A DNA stretch of 64,000 nucleotides from Leptospira kirschneri serovar Cynopteri str. 3522 CT (GCF_000243695.2 NZ_AHMN02000008.1:25001-89000); one strand, 5' to 3'; numbered from the stretch's first letter, positions 41,018 through 63,327 are shown. Notes: generated by a model from the sequence alone, not told the origin. Numbers and translations are program-made.

Positions 41018-41143
41018 TTGAGAACGCTCCAATAAAGAATTTCTACGATTCTTTTGTTAAAACACTCTCTGTCAAATGCAAAGGTAATAGAATCTGAGGA
41101 ATCCTTGACGTTCAAGATACTTTCCTTTTCTTTGATTAATAAG

Positions 41144-41158
41144 TGAGAATAATTCTCA
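41144..41158. promoter_or_regulatory. Fur/PerR-type operator (7-1-7 palindrome)
   Basis: TGAGAATAATTCTCA is a perfect 15-bp inverted repeat with a single central base, the 7-1-7 layout of Fur-family boxes (consensus TGATAATnATTATCA). It sits in the divergent gap between the lipoprotein gene (start 41017) and the RCC1 gene (start 41187). TATAAT occurs at 41171-41176 and AGGAGA just before the GTG start. It could control both directions by iron or peroxide. Confidence 0.65.
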
Positions 41159-41186
41159 ATCTCATTATTATATAATAGGAGAAATC

Positions 41187-42728
41187 GTGAAACAAAAAAT
41201 TGCATTCATTCTATCTACCGTTTGGTTCATCTCTTGTAGTCCCCAATCTCGAATCGACATTACTCCCTTGCTTTTGGCCGCGCTTTCTCCTCAGACACCC
41301 GGATCCCAAAACGAAATTTCTTTCCAGGTTCTTTCTCCTCGAGAAGGAGAAATTCTTACTGTCTATCAATTAGAAACAACAGTTCAAGCAAACTCGGACG
41401 GAGAATTCGAAATCCTTCATGAAGGAAATAAATTATTTACATTTAAATCTACCCCATCTTCTCCCCAAACATCCCCTACCTTTAAACCTAAAAACGGCGA
41501 GAATACGATCAAAGTTCGTTTCAAAAAATCTAACGGCTTCATTCTCTCTCAAGAAATCCATTTCTACTTCGGAACCAAACTGAGTGCAGGCGGAGCACAT
41601 TCCGGTTTTTTAATAAACGGAGAACTTTATACAGTTGGCAGAAATAACTTCGGTCAACTCGGAATGGGTATTTCTACGGGAGACAATATCAACGATAGAA
41701 TTATGAAAGTGGATCGTATTCGAGATATTTTCAGCATTCACTTCAATCAAAACAATTCAATGGCGATCTCTCAAAGCGGAAGAGTTTATACCTGGGGAGC
41801 GAATTCAAAAGGACAACTAGGAATTGGAAACAACAACACGGACCCGGCCAAAGCAAGCGATGCTGGAAACAGACAACCTCCTACCGAGATTCCCGGAATC
41901 AACAACGCCGTGATGGGAGCTTACGGTTTTAATCACGCGTTGATTTTAAAATCGGACGGAACCGTAGTTGCATTCGGCCAAAATAATGTCGGTCAATTGG
42001 GAAATGGGGAAAACAATTTAAACCGTAATTCCTTTTCTTCTAATCCTGTGAATGTAGTTCAACTTAGAAATGTAATCCAAGTAATTGCAGGCTCGGAACA
42101 TTCCGCCGCCCTTACAGAAAACGGAGAGGTTTATGTTTGGGGTAGAAATCAATACGGAAATTTAGGCAATGGTATTGTCTCTCCAGCTAACACGGTTCAA
42201 TCCGTTCCCGTAAAAGTAGAAGGCCTTCCCAAAATCAAACAAATCGCAAACGGTAGAGATCATATCCTGGCGTTAACGTATGATGGAAAAATTTATTCCT
42301 GGGGTTTAAACGCAAGCGGTCAATTAGGAATCGGAGGAAATGGAAATCCCCCACCCACTCCAATCCCAACAAAAATTTTGAATATTCAAGATGTAGCATC
42401 TATTTGGGCGGGCGGAACTCAAAGTTTCGCGATCTTAAAAAACGGAGAAGTGAAAGGTTGGGGAGCAAACGGCAATATGGCAAGCCTTGCTCTTGGAGAA
42501 TCAAATACGCCAAAAGTCTACGAACCGAACAAAGCGGTGGTAGGTATTGACAACGTAGTTCATTTCGGTTGCGGCGCCACTCATAACTTCGCACTTCTTG
42601 GTAACGGAGAAATCTATGGTTGGGGTTGGAACTTTAAAGGTTCTCTAGGAAGAAACGATCTACAAAATAATTGGGGGCGCCCAATCCAGTATCCATCAAG
42701 CTTCCATAATATTATAATTTTAAAATGA
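41187..42728 (+). CDS. RCC1-repeat lipoprotein
   Basis: A 513-residue protein starting with GTG 4 nt after AGGAGA. It has a signal peptide ([13 protein letters not shown]) with lipid Cys17. An Ig-like domain covers about residues 45-130 ([20 protein letters not shown]). A seven-bladed RCC1-type propeller follows, with repeated blades such as [55 protein letters not shown] and [20 protein letters not shown]1 propellers bind proteins or act as scaffolds, and in bacteria their role is mostly unknown. Its stop overlaps the start of the di-heme gene as ATGA, so the two products are made together and likely interact. Confidence 0.85.
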   Translation: MKQKIAFILSTVWFISCSPQSRIDITPLLLAALSPQTPGSQNEISFQVLSPREGEILTVYQLETTVQANSDGEFEILHEGNKLFTFKSTPSSPQTSPTFKPKNGENTIKVRFKKSNGFILSQEIHFYFGTKLSAGGAHSGFLINGELYTVGRNNFGQLGMGISTGDNINDRIMKVDRIRDIFSIHFNQNNSMAISQSGRVYTWGANSKGQLGIGNNNTDPAKASDAGNRQPPTEIPGINNAVMGAYGFNHALILKSDGTVVAFGQNNVGQLGNGENNLNRNSFSSNPVNVVQLRNVIQVIAGSEHSAALTENGEVYVWGRNQYGNLGNGIVSPANTVQSVPVKVEGLPKIKQIANGRDHILALTYDGKIYSWGLNASGQLGIGGNGNPPPTPIPTKILNIQDVASIWAGGTQSFAILKNGEVKGWGANGNMASLALGESNTPKVYEPNKAVVGIDNVVHFGCGATHNFALLGNGEIYGWGWNFKGSLGRNDLQNNWGRPIQYPSSFHNIIILK

Positions 42729-44233
42729 ATTTAAATCTCTTTTATTTTTCATCAATTTCTATCTTTTTAAAAAGACAATCGAATCAGATTCTTTCGGTCT
42801 TTCTGATTTTTATTTTTTTGTTTTTGTCAAATTGTACTTCAAAAAAGACATTTTGTTCCTCTAACGATTGTAAAATCGCAATTTCGTTGGTCTCAATTCT
42901 TTCCTTACTCGATGACAGCCAAGACTGGGAATATGAAGCAGGAGAAGAATTTCAGGGAGGTATAAAAATGACTAGTTTCGAATTTGGAGAATCCGCATTT
43001 CGACAATTTTCTAAAAATGCTTCTTTACGTTCTATTTCCGAATATACGGTGGGACAAACGGTATTTGAAGTTCCTTGGACTCCCGGTTTTTCAGCCGCTA
43101 TTCCGGATAGAGACGGGTTAGGTCCTCTCTTTCATACCGACTCTTGTCTGAACTGCCACGCAGGGAATGGTCGTGCGCTCGAAGAAGAAGACGAAAATTT
43201 AACCTTTAGTCTCGTCCGACTCAATGTAGGAGATAATTCTCATCGCTCCGAACCAAGATACGGAGGTCAATTTCAACCTAATTCGGTTCGTGGCGTTCCC
43301 AAAGAAGGGGACGTTAGATTGAATTATCAGGAAATCAATGGCGAGTTTGAAGACGGTACAAAATATACATTACGTTCTCCTATATTAGAATTTTCAAATT
43401 TAGGATACGGTCTTTTTGCAAACGATACAAGAACTTCCGTTAGAGTTCCTCCACAGGTTATAGGATTAGGGCTTTTGGAAACTGTTCCAGAAAATACAAT
43501 TCTTTCCTTTGCAGACCCATCCGATAAAGACGGAAACGGAATTTCAGGTAGACCAAACTACGTCTTAAACTTAAATGGAATCGGGCAAACACTGGGAAGG
43601 TTCGGTTGGAAAGCAAATAACACTGATTTGTCGAGACAAAGTTCCGCCGCCTTCTTAGGTGATCTTGGAATTACCTCTCCCATGTTTCGAACGGAAAATT
43701 GTACAAACTCTCAGGCAGAGTGTCTGGCTTCCAGAAACGGCGGTTCTCCCGAAATACCTCAAAATAGAATCACAGCAATTACAAATTATCTTAAATTGAT
43801 CGCGGTTCCCGCAAGAAGAAAAGCGGATAACACAAGTGTACTGTTAGGAAAGAAAATTTTTTTTAAAGCTGGATGTAAATTCTGTCATATTCCCAAAATG
43901 CAAACTGGGTACAATGATAATTTTCCTGAACTCTCTTATCAAACAATCAGACCCTATACAGATCTTTTGTTACACGATATGGGAGAAGGCCTTGCAGATA
44001 ACAGACCAGACGAAGAAGCAAACGGAAGAAAATGGAAAACACCTCCTCTTTGGGGTATCGGTTTGTTCGAAGAAGTAAACGGTCAAACTAGATACCTTCA
44101 CGATGGAAGGGCAAGAGATCTCATGGAAGCCATTCTGTGGCACGGTGGAGAGGCCAAATCTAGTAAAGATTTTATTCTTAAATTGGATGTTAGAGATAGA
44201 GCACATCTTCTCAATTTTTTGAAATCACTTTAA
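42725..44233 (+). CDS. Di-heme c-type oxidoreductase (DHOR/thiol oxidoreductase family)
   Basis: A 502-residue lipoprotein-like protein (signal [15 protein letters not shown]). Two CxxCH heme sites are seen: [11 protein letters not shown] near residue 142 and [12 protein letters not shown] near residue 392. Conserved family stretches include [37 protein letters not shown] and [20 protein letters not shown]. This is the DUF1111/DHOR family, related to MauG and cytochrome c peroxidases and often linked to imelysin and iron-uptake genes. It is coupled to the RCC1 gene by ATGA and lies downstream of a Fur-type box, which agrees with an iron-related periplasmic or surface function. Confidence 0.9.
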   Translation: MNLNLFYFSSISIFLKRQSNQILSVFLIFIFLFLSNCTSKKTFCSSNDCKIAISLVSILSLLDDSQDWEYEAGEEFQGGIKMTSFEFGESAFRQFSKNASLRSISEYTVGQTVFEVPWTPGFSAAIPDRDGLGPLFHTDSCLNCHAGNGRALEEEDENLTFSLVRLNVGDNSHRSEPRYGGQFQPNSVRGVPKEGDVRLNYQEINGEFEDGTKYTLRSPILEFSNLGYGLFANDTRTSVRVPPQVIGLGLLETVPENTILSFADPSDKDGNGISGRPNYVLNLNGIGQTLGRFGWKANNTDLSRQSSAAFLGDLGITSPMFRTENCTNSQAECLASRNGGSPEIPQNRITAITNYLKLIAVPARRKADNTSVLLGKKIFFKAGCKFCHIPKMQTGYNDNFPELSYQTIRPYTDLLLHDMGEGLADNRPDEEANGRKWKTPPLWGIGLFEEVNGQTRYLHDGRARDLMEAILWHGGEAKSSKDFILKLDVRDRAHLLNFLKSL

Positions 44234-44489
44234 CGGTAGTTTAAAGTAAAAACTGAATTTTTCCGTAAGTTAATTTTTAGAGCTGTCTTAATTTATATTT
44301 TAGAAATAAATTCTAAACACTCAAAAACAAATACTTTTATAAATTCATTCTAATAAACGCTACTTTAGAATTATATAATTTAATTCCCAATCTTTTACAC
44401 TTCAATAACGTAAATTTAGGAAAGAAAATCTGGGCAGTCCTGCGCTTGCCAGATCGCGCTTTTTACTCCAATTCTTTCAAAATTTAAAC

Positions 44490-44690
44490 TCAATGTTGCT
44501 TCCTGAATGCCGATCCTTAGAGAGCATTCGCTTTTGTTTTCCGGATCGCTCTGGAAACTTTAGCAAACGCTTTCTACGAATCGCGTTAACCCAGCAAAAC
44601 GCTTTTTACTAAAGCGTTTTAGGTCGTTCGAGGTAACTAAAGCGTCTCGCTTCTACGGTCGCTCGACAGGTCGCGTTTTAGAATTTAACA
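44490..44690. repeat. GC-richer dispersed repeat fragments
   Basis: TTCCTGAATGCCGATCCTTA, GAGAGCATTCGC, TTTCCGGATCGCTC and GTCGCTCGACAGGTCGCG correspond to sequence at 35900-35975 and 48670-48740. Copies are rearranged relative to each other. Confidence 0.55.
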
Positions 44691-44808
44691 TAAGAATCAC
44701 TTTCACATTGAATTATAACGAATACGCGTTATCCGACACTTCATCACAATATTTACGGGTGCCTAATATTCTACATTCAAACAGAGTTTTATAATAAAGA
44801 CTTATAAT

Positions 44809-44909
44809 AGAGTTGTTGAAAAATTCCATAGTGAAGATTCGTAAAATTGCTTCAATTGTCCATTTCAATCCAATATAAACAGATCAAGAATTAATTTTTC
44901 AACAACTCT
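44809..44909 (+). repeat. Miniature inverted-repeat element A, copy 6
   Basis: 101 bp, AGAGTTGTTGAAAAATTCC to TTAATTTTTCAACAACTCT. It is flanked by AAT (44806-44808) and AAT (44910-44912). Confidence 0.85.
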
Positions 44910-45117
44910 AATACTTAATTTTATAGAATCCATTAAAACTTTTTGATTCGAGAAACCACGCAGTAATTGAATTAAAAAATATTTAAACTTCGCAAAGAGA
45001 CTTAATTTGTAGGAACTACCACCTACTACTCGAACGTATAAAAATAGTATTCAAAATCAATGAACGATTTTACCAAAGATACAGAAGTTTTCAAAAATTG
45101 AGTCTGGCCCGGAATCA

Positions 45118-45417
45118 TTTAACATGAATTCGACGTAAGGAACCCATCATTCTAAAAAAAGCTGGAATCTGAACTTTATAGATCGATTCCTTAAATGTGG
45201 GAACTCTCACAATTTATAAAATAGAAGTTTATAACAATTGAATCTGTCGTATTCAAGTGTAGGAACTATTACAAAATTTAGGTTTGCCTGTAAAATGATG
45301 TGGGGAACTATTGCAAATCACGGTTTTTACGAACAAATTTTAAAATTGTAGGAACTATTACTTTTAGAAAAAATTTTTCCTAATTTCTCTCACATCGAAC
45401 TCATTTTCAATAGAAAC
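45118..45417 (+). repeat. Dispersed ~450-bp repeat, copy 4 (right part replaced)
   Basis: TTAACATGAATTCGACGTAA to CTCACATCGAACTCATTTTC aligns with the first ~300 bp of copies 1 and 2. The right ~150 bp is replaced by unrelated sequence that itself carries further 14-bp elements (45420, 45455, 45517, 45563). Confidence 0.8.
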
Positions 45418-45584
45418 CGGTGATAGTTCATACATTTAGAAAAATACAAAACCTGTGGTAGTTCCTACACTAGTTTGATATACAAAATATTCCAATTTCC
45501 TTAAATGTGGGAACTCTCACAAAACTTAGAAATCATTGTTCCTATCAGTCGATCACTAAAAAGTAGGAACTATTACTCATATTT

Positions 45585-45656
45585 ATATATTAGAGTATCA
45601 TAACTTTTGAAAGGAGGCTCTCTTTCAAAAATAGAATTTTAGATACTCTAATATAT
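45585..45656 (+). ncRNA. Nested inverted repeat, possible structured RNA or element remnant
   Basis: Outer arms ATATATTAGAGTATC (45585-45599) and GATACTCTAATATAT (45642-45656) are perfect complements. Inside lies a second perfect stem, TTTTGAAAG (45605-45613) with CTTTCAAAA (45622-45630), whose 8-base loop GAGGCTCT extends an AAGGAGG-like motif. It could fold as a two-tier hairpin RNA or be a decayed inverted-repeat element related to element B. Expression is unknown. Confidence 0.4.
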
Positions 45657-45776
45657 ATGGTTCTAAGTAAAAAACTAAAATATTTAGAAATTGCTTTAAA
45701 AAACGGAACAATTCTTAGAACCGGTCTTTTCGTAAATCATAAAAAACTCACATACTTCTTTAAGAATCTAGAATAA
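45657..45776 (+). CDS. Possible 39-residue small protein
   Basis: ATG at 45657 directly after the hairpin opens MVLSKKLKYLEIALKNGTIL and RTGLFVNHKKLTYFFKNLE, ending in TAA at 45774. It is basic and has gene-like codon use. No ribosome site lies next to the ATG because the preceding bases are the hairpin arm, so it may be a fragment of a lost gene or a leader peptide for the hydrolase gene 64 bp downstream. No homologue is recognised. Confidence 0.3.
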   Translation: MVLSKKLKYLEIALKNGTILRTGLFVNHKKLTYFFKNLE

Positions 45777-45839
45777 ATTGTTCTAGAAAAAGAAAATTTC
45801 TCGAAAAAAATCAGTAGCTTTATAAAAATTCCGTTTCAG

Positions 45840-46733
45840 ATGATCTACTTCAAACAATTCAAAGCACTTAAAAAAAATAAAATACATTCTCCTCTTCTTT
45901 TCATTCATGGCGCTTGGCACGGTTCTTGGTGTTGGGAGGAAAATTTTGTCCCCTACTTTCAAAAGGCGGGTTACGATGTTTATACGATGGATTTAAGAGG
46001 GCATGGTAAAAGTCCAAATCAAAACGGAAAATTCAGATGGAATTCTATCCGTAATTACGTAGAAGACGTAGAAGACGTTATAAAAAAGTTGCCTCAATTT
46101 CCTATTTTAATCGGGCATTCTATGGGTGGACTTATCGTTCAAAAGATATTAGAAAAAAATCATGTTTCCAAAGCAGTTCTTCTTGCAAGTGTACCTCCAC
46201 ACGGGGTTTTTAGAATCACACTTGAACTATTAATCCGTCATCCGATTCGTTTTTTGAAAGTTCTACTCACACTTTCCTTGTTTCCAATCGTAGAAGATAC
46301 AAAATTAGGAAGTGAATTATTTTTTTCAGAATCTCTCGACAAACAAAAAGTGCTTCAATTCGTTTCGAAAACTCAAGACGAATCTTTTCTAGCATTTCTA
46401 GATATGTTGATCTTTTCTCTTCCAAAATCAGATCAGATACAAACCCCGCTTCTTGTACTCGGTGGAGAAAAAGACAGATTTTTTGTTCCTTGGGAAATCA
46501 AAAGAACGGCTAACACGTATCAGTCGGAAATGGAGATTTTTCAAGGAATGGGCCACAATCTTATGTTAGACGAAGGCTGGGAAAAAGTAGCGGAAAGAAT
46601 CTATATTTATCTTAACGATTCGAAAGTCCATTTAGAAAAAAAGAAAAACGAAACATTCGTTTCCAAGAAAAAGAATAGTACGAAACAAAAGTCAGCAAAA
46701 TTAAAAAATAAATCTCAAAAACAAAAAACCTGA
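45840..46733 (+). CDS. Alpha/beta hydrolase
   Basis: A 297-residue protein. The N-terminal oxyanion segment is LLFIHGAWHGSWCWEENFV and the nucleophile elbow is LIGHSMGGLIVQ. The acid Asp is in LVLGGEKDRFFVPW and the catalytic His in FQGMGHNLMLDEGW. This fits the lysophospholipase/esterase-like alpha/beta hydrolases, and the substrate is not evident. The last 45 residues are an extra Lys-rich tail (KKKNETFVSKKKNSTKQKSA) unusual for the family, which may bind nucleic acid or acidic lipid. No signal peptide is seen. A strong terminator follows the stop codon. Confidence 0.85.
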   Translation: MIYFKQFKALKKNKIHSPLLFIHGAWHGSWCWEENFVPYFQKAGYDVYTMDLRGHGKSPNQNGKFRWNSIRNYVEDVEDVIKKLPQFPILIGHSMGGLIVQKILEKNHVSKAVLLASVPPHGVFRITLELLIRHPIRFLKVLLTLSLFPIVEDTKLGSELFFSESLDKQKVLQFVSKTQDESFLAFLDMLIFSLPKSDQIQTPLLVLGGEKDRFFVPWEIKRTANTYQSEMEIFQGMGHNLMLDEGWEKVAERIYIYLNDSKVHLEKKKNETFVSKKKNSTKQKSAKLKNKSQKQKT

Positions 46734-46754
46734 CCTGAATAGATTCAGGTTTTT
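46733..46754 (+). terminator. Rho-independent terminator of the hydrolase gene
   Basis: ACCTGAA (46733-46739) pairs perfectly with TTCAGGT (46744-46750) across a 4-nt loop TAGA and runs into TTTTT. It overlaps the stop codon of the hydrolase gene. Confidence 0.75.
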
Positions 46755-47388
46755 CCGTCTCGTCTAACCCTAACCGTAATAACTGAATTTTTATAAAAAG
46801 TCTGTTCTGAATCACGACTCAAAACCGCCCCCGTTTTGTTGAGTTCAAGGAGTGAGAAGCTTTAGTTTAGGAAAACGTTTAGAGCAGGTCGTTGTGCTGA
46901 ATTCAAAAAATAAGAAGTTTTACTCAGAATCATATTAGCATAATATTTTGCACTCCAACAGCACTTTGCAATAAAAACTCATGGTATTCAATTTTATAGG
47001 GATTACTCATAACTATATAATAAAGTACCTAATATTTTACATAGAATCAGCGTTTTGTAATAGAATTAACGGTACTCAATTTTATAGAGATCAGCAATAG
47101 AACCAAAATACACTTTAAGAAAATTTAAATCTACCACGTTTTGTTTTGAAAACTGTTGGAGACAAGCCGGCATTTAGGTAATCAATTTTATAGAGATCAG
47201 TAGTAAAACAAGTTCACAATAGTATTGTTTTGATATATCTGAGTAGAAAGACCACTCAGAAAAACAATATAACCAAAGTAATATATACCATATAATTAAT
47301 ATACTTAAGTATAGAATTATTCTTAAATAAACTTTAAGCTTTTAAATTTTCACTTGCGTATATCTACTCATATTCGTTTATCAAGAAT
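46755..47388. other. Intergenic repeat region
   Basis: No gene. It holds a full copy of element B (47003-47097) with partial right ends on both sides (about 46985-47001 and 47176-47200), giving three closely spaced copies of the TTTTATAG(A/G)GAT(C/T)A end. The last 130 bp before the lipase-like gene are AT-rich. Confidence 0.5.
47003..47097 (+). repeat. Inverted-repeat element B, second full copy
   Basis: It begins TTACTCATAACTATATAATA and ends GGTACTCAATTTTATAGAGA plus TCAG, nearly identical to 20088-20182 over its whole length. Confidence 0.65.
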
Positions 47389-48498
47389 ATGAGATTGGTT
47401 CAAATTATTTCTAAAACTTTTATATTCTTTCTTTGTATTTTACAATTTTTCTACTGTAAACCAAAAGCAGAAAAAACAAATACCGTAGAAGACATTCTAA
47501 AAAATATTGGATTTTCTTTTTGGGACGAATTCAATCACGAACTTTATAAATTTATTCCTATTTCTTCTATCCTTTCCAAAAACGATTTTATATTAGATCA
47601 ATTCACAATTGCCACTCCTGATTTAAAGGTCAATAAACCGAAAATTATTTTAATTCATGGCTGGGACTTTGAAGAAAGAAATTTCGAACTTCCTACCACC
47701 AAAGCTAAAAAAGTTGCGAATATTAGAAAAATCTGGGGTGACGCTCTGGAAATGTATTCTCAAAATCTTTTCGAGACTCAGAACACTTATGAATTTTATA
47801 CTTTTACGTATCGAACCTCGGACTACGTGGAAAATAACGGTAGAAGACTGATCGATAAACTGAATTCAGTTTTTACTTCTGACGATAAGGTAATTTTGTT
47901 AGCCCATTCTATGGGAGGTCTTGTTGCTAGATCCGCTCTTTATCACGTTAATAACACAAACGATATTATTGATTTTATTGTAAGCCTTGGAACTCCTTAC
48001 TTAGGTTCCCCTTTTGCCTCTCCTAGTTACAGAAAACATTTAGGAGCGTTAGGCGAACTGATCGGATTTGTGACCGGAACGGCAGGAGGGAAAGATCTTG
48101 CTTATACAAACGCGTTAGGCACATCGTATCAGGTTCCTGAAGGTGAAATCATTCCAGGCGCTTCCAATGCCTACTTAGAAAGACTTTTAAGCGAATCTTC
48201 CAAAGACTCAAAAGTAACAGCGTTTTACGGTGAAATGTCCCAGTGTAAAGGTCATCCAGGTTCCGGAACCGTTTTCATTATCGGTTGTGATATTTTAAAA
48301 GACGAAGAACCTAGTTTCGCCAATAAAAACGACGGAATGGTTACTTCCACCAGCGGCAAAATGTCTTCTAAACTTCCACCTGAAAGACAATTCGTAAAAG
48401 ATTTAGATCACTATCAGTTATCGTTTAGTAGTCACGTAAATGTTATTTCTAGAAACACATATTTTGGAGAAGTGATAGCTATCATTAACTCATTGTAG
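47389..48498 (+). CDS. Lipase-like alpha/beta hydrolase, putative lipoprotein
   Basis: A 369-residue protein with a signal peptide (FIFFLCILQFFYC) and lipid Cys23. The lipase-type core is recognised by KIILIHGWDFEERNFELP (oxyanion region), VILLAHSMGGLVARSALYH (nucleophile Ser in the A-H-S-M-G elbow) and VSLGTPYLGSPFA, typical of PGAP1-like and class I lipases. The catalytic Asp and His probably lie in NKNDGMV and SSHVNVISR near the C-terminus. It is likely an envelope esterase or phospholipase. It stands alone between repeat regions and has no sequence relation to the other hydrolase apart from the fold. Confidence 0.8.
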   Translation: MRLVQIISKTFIFFLCILQFFYCKPKAEKTNTVEDILKNIGFSFWDEFNHELYKFIPISSILSKNDFILDQFTIATPDLKVNKPKIILIHGWDFEERNFELPTTKAKKVANIRKIWGDALEMYSQNLFETQNTYEFYTFTYRTSDYVENNGRRLIDKLNSVFTSDDKVILLAHSMGGLVARSALYHVNNTNDIIDFIVSLGTPYLGSPFASPSYRKHLGALGELIGFVTGTAGGKDLAYTNALGTSYQVPEGEIIPGASNAYLERLLSESSKDSKVTAFYGEMSQCKGHPGSGTVFIIGCDILKDEEPSFANKNDGMVTSTSGKMSSKLPPERQFVKDLDHYQLSFSSHVNVISRNTYFGEVIAIINSL

Positions 48499-48945
48499 TA
48501 AATAGATCTAAAAAGATCACGAGTTTTATTTTTGAAACCATACTTTGGCCTTATAAAATATACTCCCGCATATCCCACTGAATTTTAAGCATGAGTAAAT
48601 TATATTTTACTTATGCTTTATAAAATAAAGTAAGTCCGATATATAACGCAAAAGGGATCGGTGCAAGGACGCTCGACAAATCGCACTTGAAACTAAAGCG
48701 TTCCACTCTCCATGGATTGTTTGACGGATCACGTTTTATATTGAAACTAAAGACGATATATTGCATAACGTTTTCTGCATACAATTTTATTGACCAGAGC
48801 TAAAGAGCCCAGTCCGGCTGCCTATACAAACCGGATTCGTCCTGATTTTCTTACGTCGAATTCACGTTAAAATAATATTGCCTAACAAAAACTATCACAT
48901 TTCAAAAATAGAAAATCGTATTCAATATCATAGATAAATATCATT
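48499..48945. other. Intergenic repeat region
   Basis: No gene. It holds GC-richer repeat fragments (48655-48825, related to 35845-36065, including GACCAGAGCTAAAGAGCCCA) and one copy of TTACGTCGAATTCACGTTA (about 48851). The 3' end of hisF follows. Confidence 0.5.
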
Positions 48946-51463
<2,518 letters not shown>

Positions 51464-51489
51464 GATTCTCCCCTTGCGGCAAGAGTGTT

Positions 51490-55882
<4,393 letters not shown>

Positions 55883-55905
55883 ACCGTGTCAGATTATTCT
55901 CCTCA

Positions 55906-56742
<837 letters not shown>

Positions 56743-56748
56743 TTGAAA

Positions 56749-57468
<720 letters not shown>

Positions 57469-57514
57469 CGGACTAAAGTTCCTGTTGCAAAGATAGGATT
57501 CGCGCCTGGATCGT

Positions 57515-61056
<3,542 letters not shown>

Positions 61057-61060
<4 letters not shown>

Positions 61061-61914
61061 AAAATAGGAACACTCAAAGTAAGATTGTCTATCAAACGGA
61101 CCGGGCCTATAAAAACTGCGATCGCCAGTAAGATTTCCCCTTCTAAAATTTCCAAAGGATCGAGAGTATTTGCATTCAAAATTTCTAAATAATCCAGACG
61201 AATTTTAGAAGAAGAATCTAAAACGTCCTTCATGATTTCTTTGACCAAAACGGGATCTTTCATTCCGGAAAGAATTTGATTTTCTCCTAGTTTGAGAGAT
61301 CTGTAAATCAAAAGTGATTCTTCTTTTTCTGTTTGGCTCAAACGAGCGTTTCTAGAACTAAGAGCCAAACCCTGGGGAGAACGAACTGTTTCACAACCAA
61401 TCACTTCCACTGGAAACGCCAAAGTATTACAAAACTCCCGGATGAGTAGATATTGCTGATAATCTTTTTTTCCGAAAAAAGCAAAATCAGGTTGTACAAA
61501 ATGAAAGAGCCTAGAAATTACCAGAAGCACACCTTCAAAATGTCCTGGCCTAGAAACGGCACATAAGTTTTTCATTAAATTAGGAATTTTTAATATAGTA
61601 TTCGGAATTCCTCCGGGATACATAGTTTCTTTGTCCGGTAAAAAAACAAGATCCACTTTTTTAGATTCACAAAGTTTCAAATCCCCTTCCGTATTGACCG
61701 GATATTTGGCGTAATCTTCCGGATCGTTGAACTGAGCGGGATTTACAAAAATAGAAACCACGGTTTTATCCGTTTTGGATAAAGATTCTTCAAATAGGTA
61801 GGTGTGACCCTCGTGCAAATAACCCATGGTAGGAACAAAACCGATCGTTTTTCCTTGGGTTTTCCACAGACGAACTTTGTCCAAAACTTCTTCAGGAGTT
61901 TTACATACAATCAT
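61057..61914 (-). CDS. panC: Pantothenate synthetase
   Basis: A 285-residue cytoplasmic ligase that joins pantoate and beta-alanine to make pantothenate for CoA. It carries the HIGH-like TMGYLHEGH (residues 29-37), FGKKDYQQ (147-154) and the KMSKS-like SSRNARLS (186-193). The length is normal. It overlaps mfd by 4 nt and lies 30 bp downstream of hisD. panB and panD are not in the window. Confidence 0.97.
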
Positions 61915-61944
61915 AATATTTAAATATACTTAAGTTCTACTTTT

Positions 61945-63228
61945 TTACAGCCTAATTCTCACCGAATGTCCGTGTTCCTCGTCAAGACCCTCGAATTCGG
62001 AAAGCACTTTAACGTGTGGATACAGATTTTGGAGAGACTTCTTAGAAACCTCTTGCCAAGTAACACGTTTTAAAAACGTAGAAACTCCTAAAGAAGAATA
62101 AATCCTAGCGGCTCCTGCGGTCGGAAGTATATGATTGGTTCCGCTAATATAATCCCCCATGGCAACCGGAGAATAATTACCTAAAAAGACGGAACCGGCG
62201 TGTTTTACTTTTTTTAAATCCTTCTTAAAACTTTTGGTTTGGATCTCTAGATGTTCGGGAGCAAATAAATTTGAAAATACAAAACATTCTTCTAAATTAG
62301 AAAAAACAAATATTCTTCCATGATCTTCAATGGACTTACGTTTCATCTCTCCTCTTTTAGGTCTTTCTACAAGAGCCTTTTCCACTTCTTTTTTTACTTT
62401 TTGGGCAAGAGATATAGAATTCGTACAAAGGATCGCAACAGAATCTTCTCCGTGTTCCGCCTGAGACAAAAGATCTGTCGCGACCCAAATAGGATCTGCA
62501 GAATCGTCGGCTATGATCAAAACCTCGCTGGGACCCGCTGGGCTATCGATTCCTATCACACCTTGACCGCTTAAATATACTTTTGCGGCGGTCACAAACT
62601 TATTTCCGGGACCGACCACAAATTCGGAAGAAGGAATACTTTCCGTTCCATAAGAAACAGCAGCAATTCCCTGTGCACCTCCCGCCATAACGATTCTATC
62701 AGCTCCGGCGATTTTGGCGGCTGCAATCAGACCTTCCGGTAGACCTCCTTTTCTAGGAGGGGTCACAATTTGTATATTTTTTACTCCGGCGAGTTTTGCT
62801 GGAATAACTCCCATTAGAATCGTAGATGGGTACAATGCTTTTCCACCTGGAGCATAAACGGAAACAGATTCAACCGGAGTATGTAGGATTCCAAGTTTAT
62901 TTCCGTGTATTATAATTTCTTTATTTTCTGGAATTTGAATTTTATGAAAGTTACGTATATTTCTTGCTGCTTTTATCAGGGCGGTTTTGAATTTGGGATC
63001 GATTTTAGGATTCAGTTTAGAAATTTCCAAAACAAAGGATTTAGGAGGAACAACCTCGTCAAACTTTTGAGTGTATTCTCGAAGTGCAGAGTCTCCTTTA
63101 TTTTTTACGTCTTCTACGATCGGCTTTACGAGAGCCAACGTGGAACTTAGGTCTTCTCTAGCACGTTTTAAAACAGGATCTAAAATAGAATGATCCTTTA
63201 AACCGACTTTCAAAATTTGTATCGCCAT
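61945..63228 (-). CDS. hisD: Histidinol dehydrogenase
   Basis: A 427-residue zinc enzyme that oxidises histidinol to histidine in two steps. Family signatures are VYAPGGKALYPSTILMGVIP, GPGNKFVTAAKVYLSGQGVI, DLLSQAEHGEDSVAILCTNS and FAPEHLEI with the catalytic Glu/His pair. The length is normal. It heads the minus-strand run that ends with hisF, so two histidine genes bracket envelope and repair genes and are not clustered. The divergent exonuclease gene begins 99 bp upstream. Confidence 0.97.
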   Translation of the reverse strand: MAIQILKVGLKDHSILDPVLKRAREDLSSTLALVKPIVEDVKNKGDSALREYTQKFDEVVPPKSFVLEISKLNPKIDPKFKTALIKAARNIRNFHKIQIPENKEIIIHGNKLGILHTPVESVSVYAPGGKALYPSTILMGVIPAKLAGVKNIQIVTPPRKGGLPEGLIAAAKIAGADRIVMAGGAQGIAAVSYGTESIPSSEFVVGPGNKFVTAAKVYLSGQGVIGIDSPAGPSEVLIIADDSADPIWVATDLLSQAEHGEDSVAILCTNSISLAQKVKKEVEKALVERPKRGEMKRKSIEDHGRIFVFSNLEECFVFSNLFAPEHLEIQTKSFKKDLKKVKHAGSVFLGNYSPVAMGDYISGTNHILPTAGAARIYSSLGVSTFLKRVTWQEVSKKSLQNLYPHVKVLSEFEGLDEEHGHSVRIRL

Positions 63229-63327
63229 CTAAGAAACCAGAATTTCCAAAAGAACGAATCCTGCATCTGAAATTTATTCAAAAAACAATTGCTTATAGAA
63301 GGAATTCCTTCAACTTACACACTGCTT

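Larger units (their letters stand above)
44234..45584. other. Gene-free repeat-rich region
   Basis: No gene. It contains GC-richer repeat fragments (44490-44690), inverted-repeat element A copy 6 (44809-44909), a partial ~450-bp repeat (45118-45417) and ten 14-bp elements between 45010 and 45576. Confidence 0.6.
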
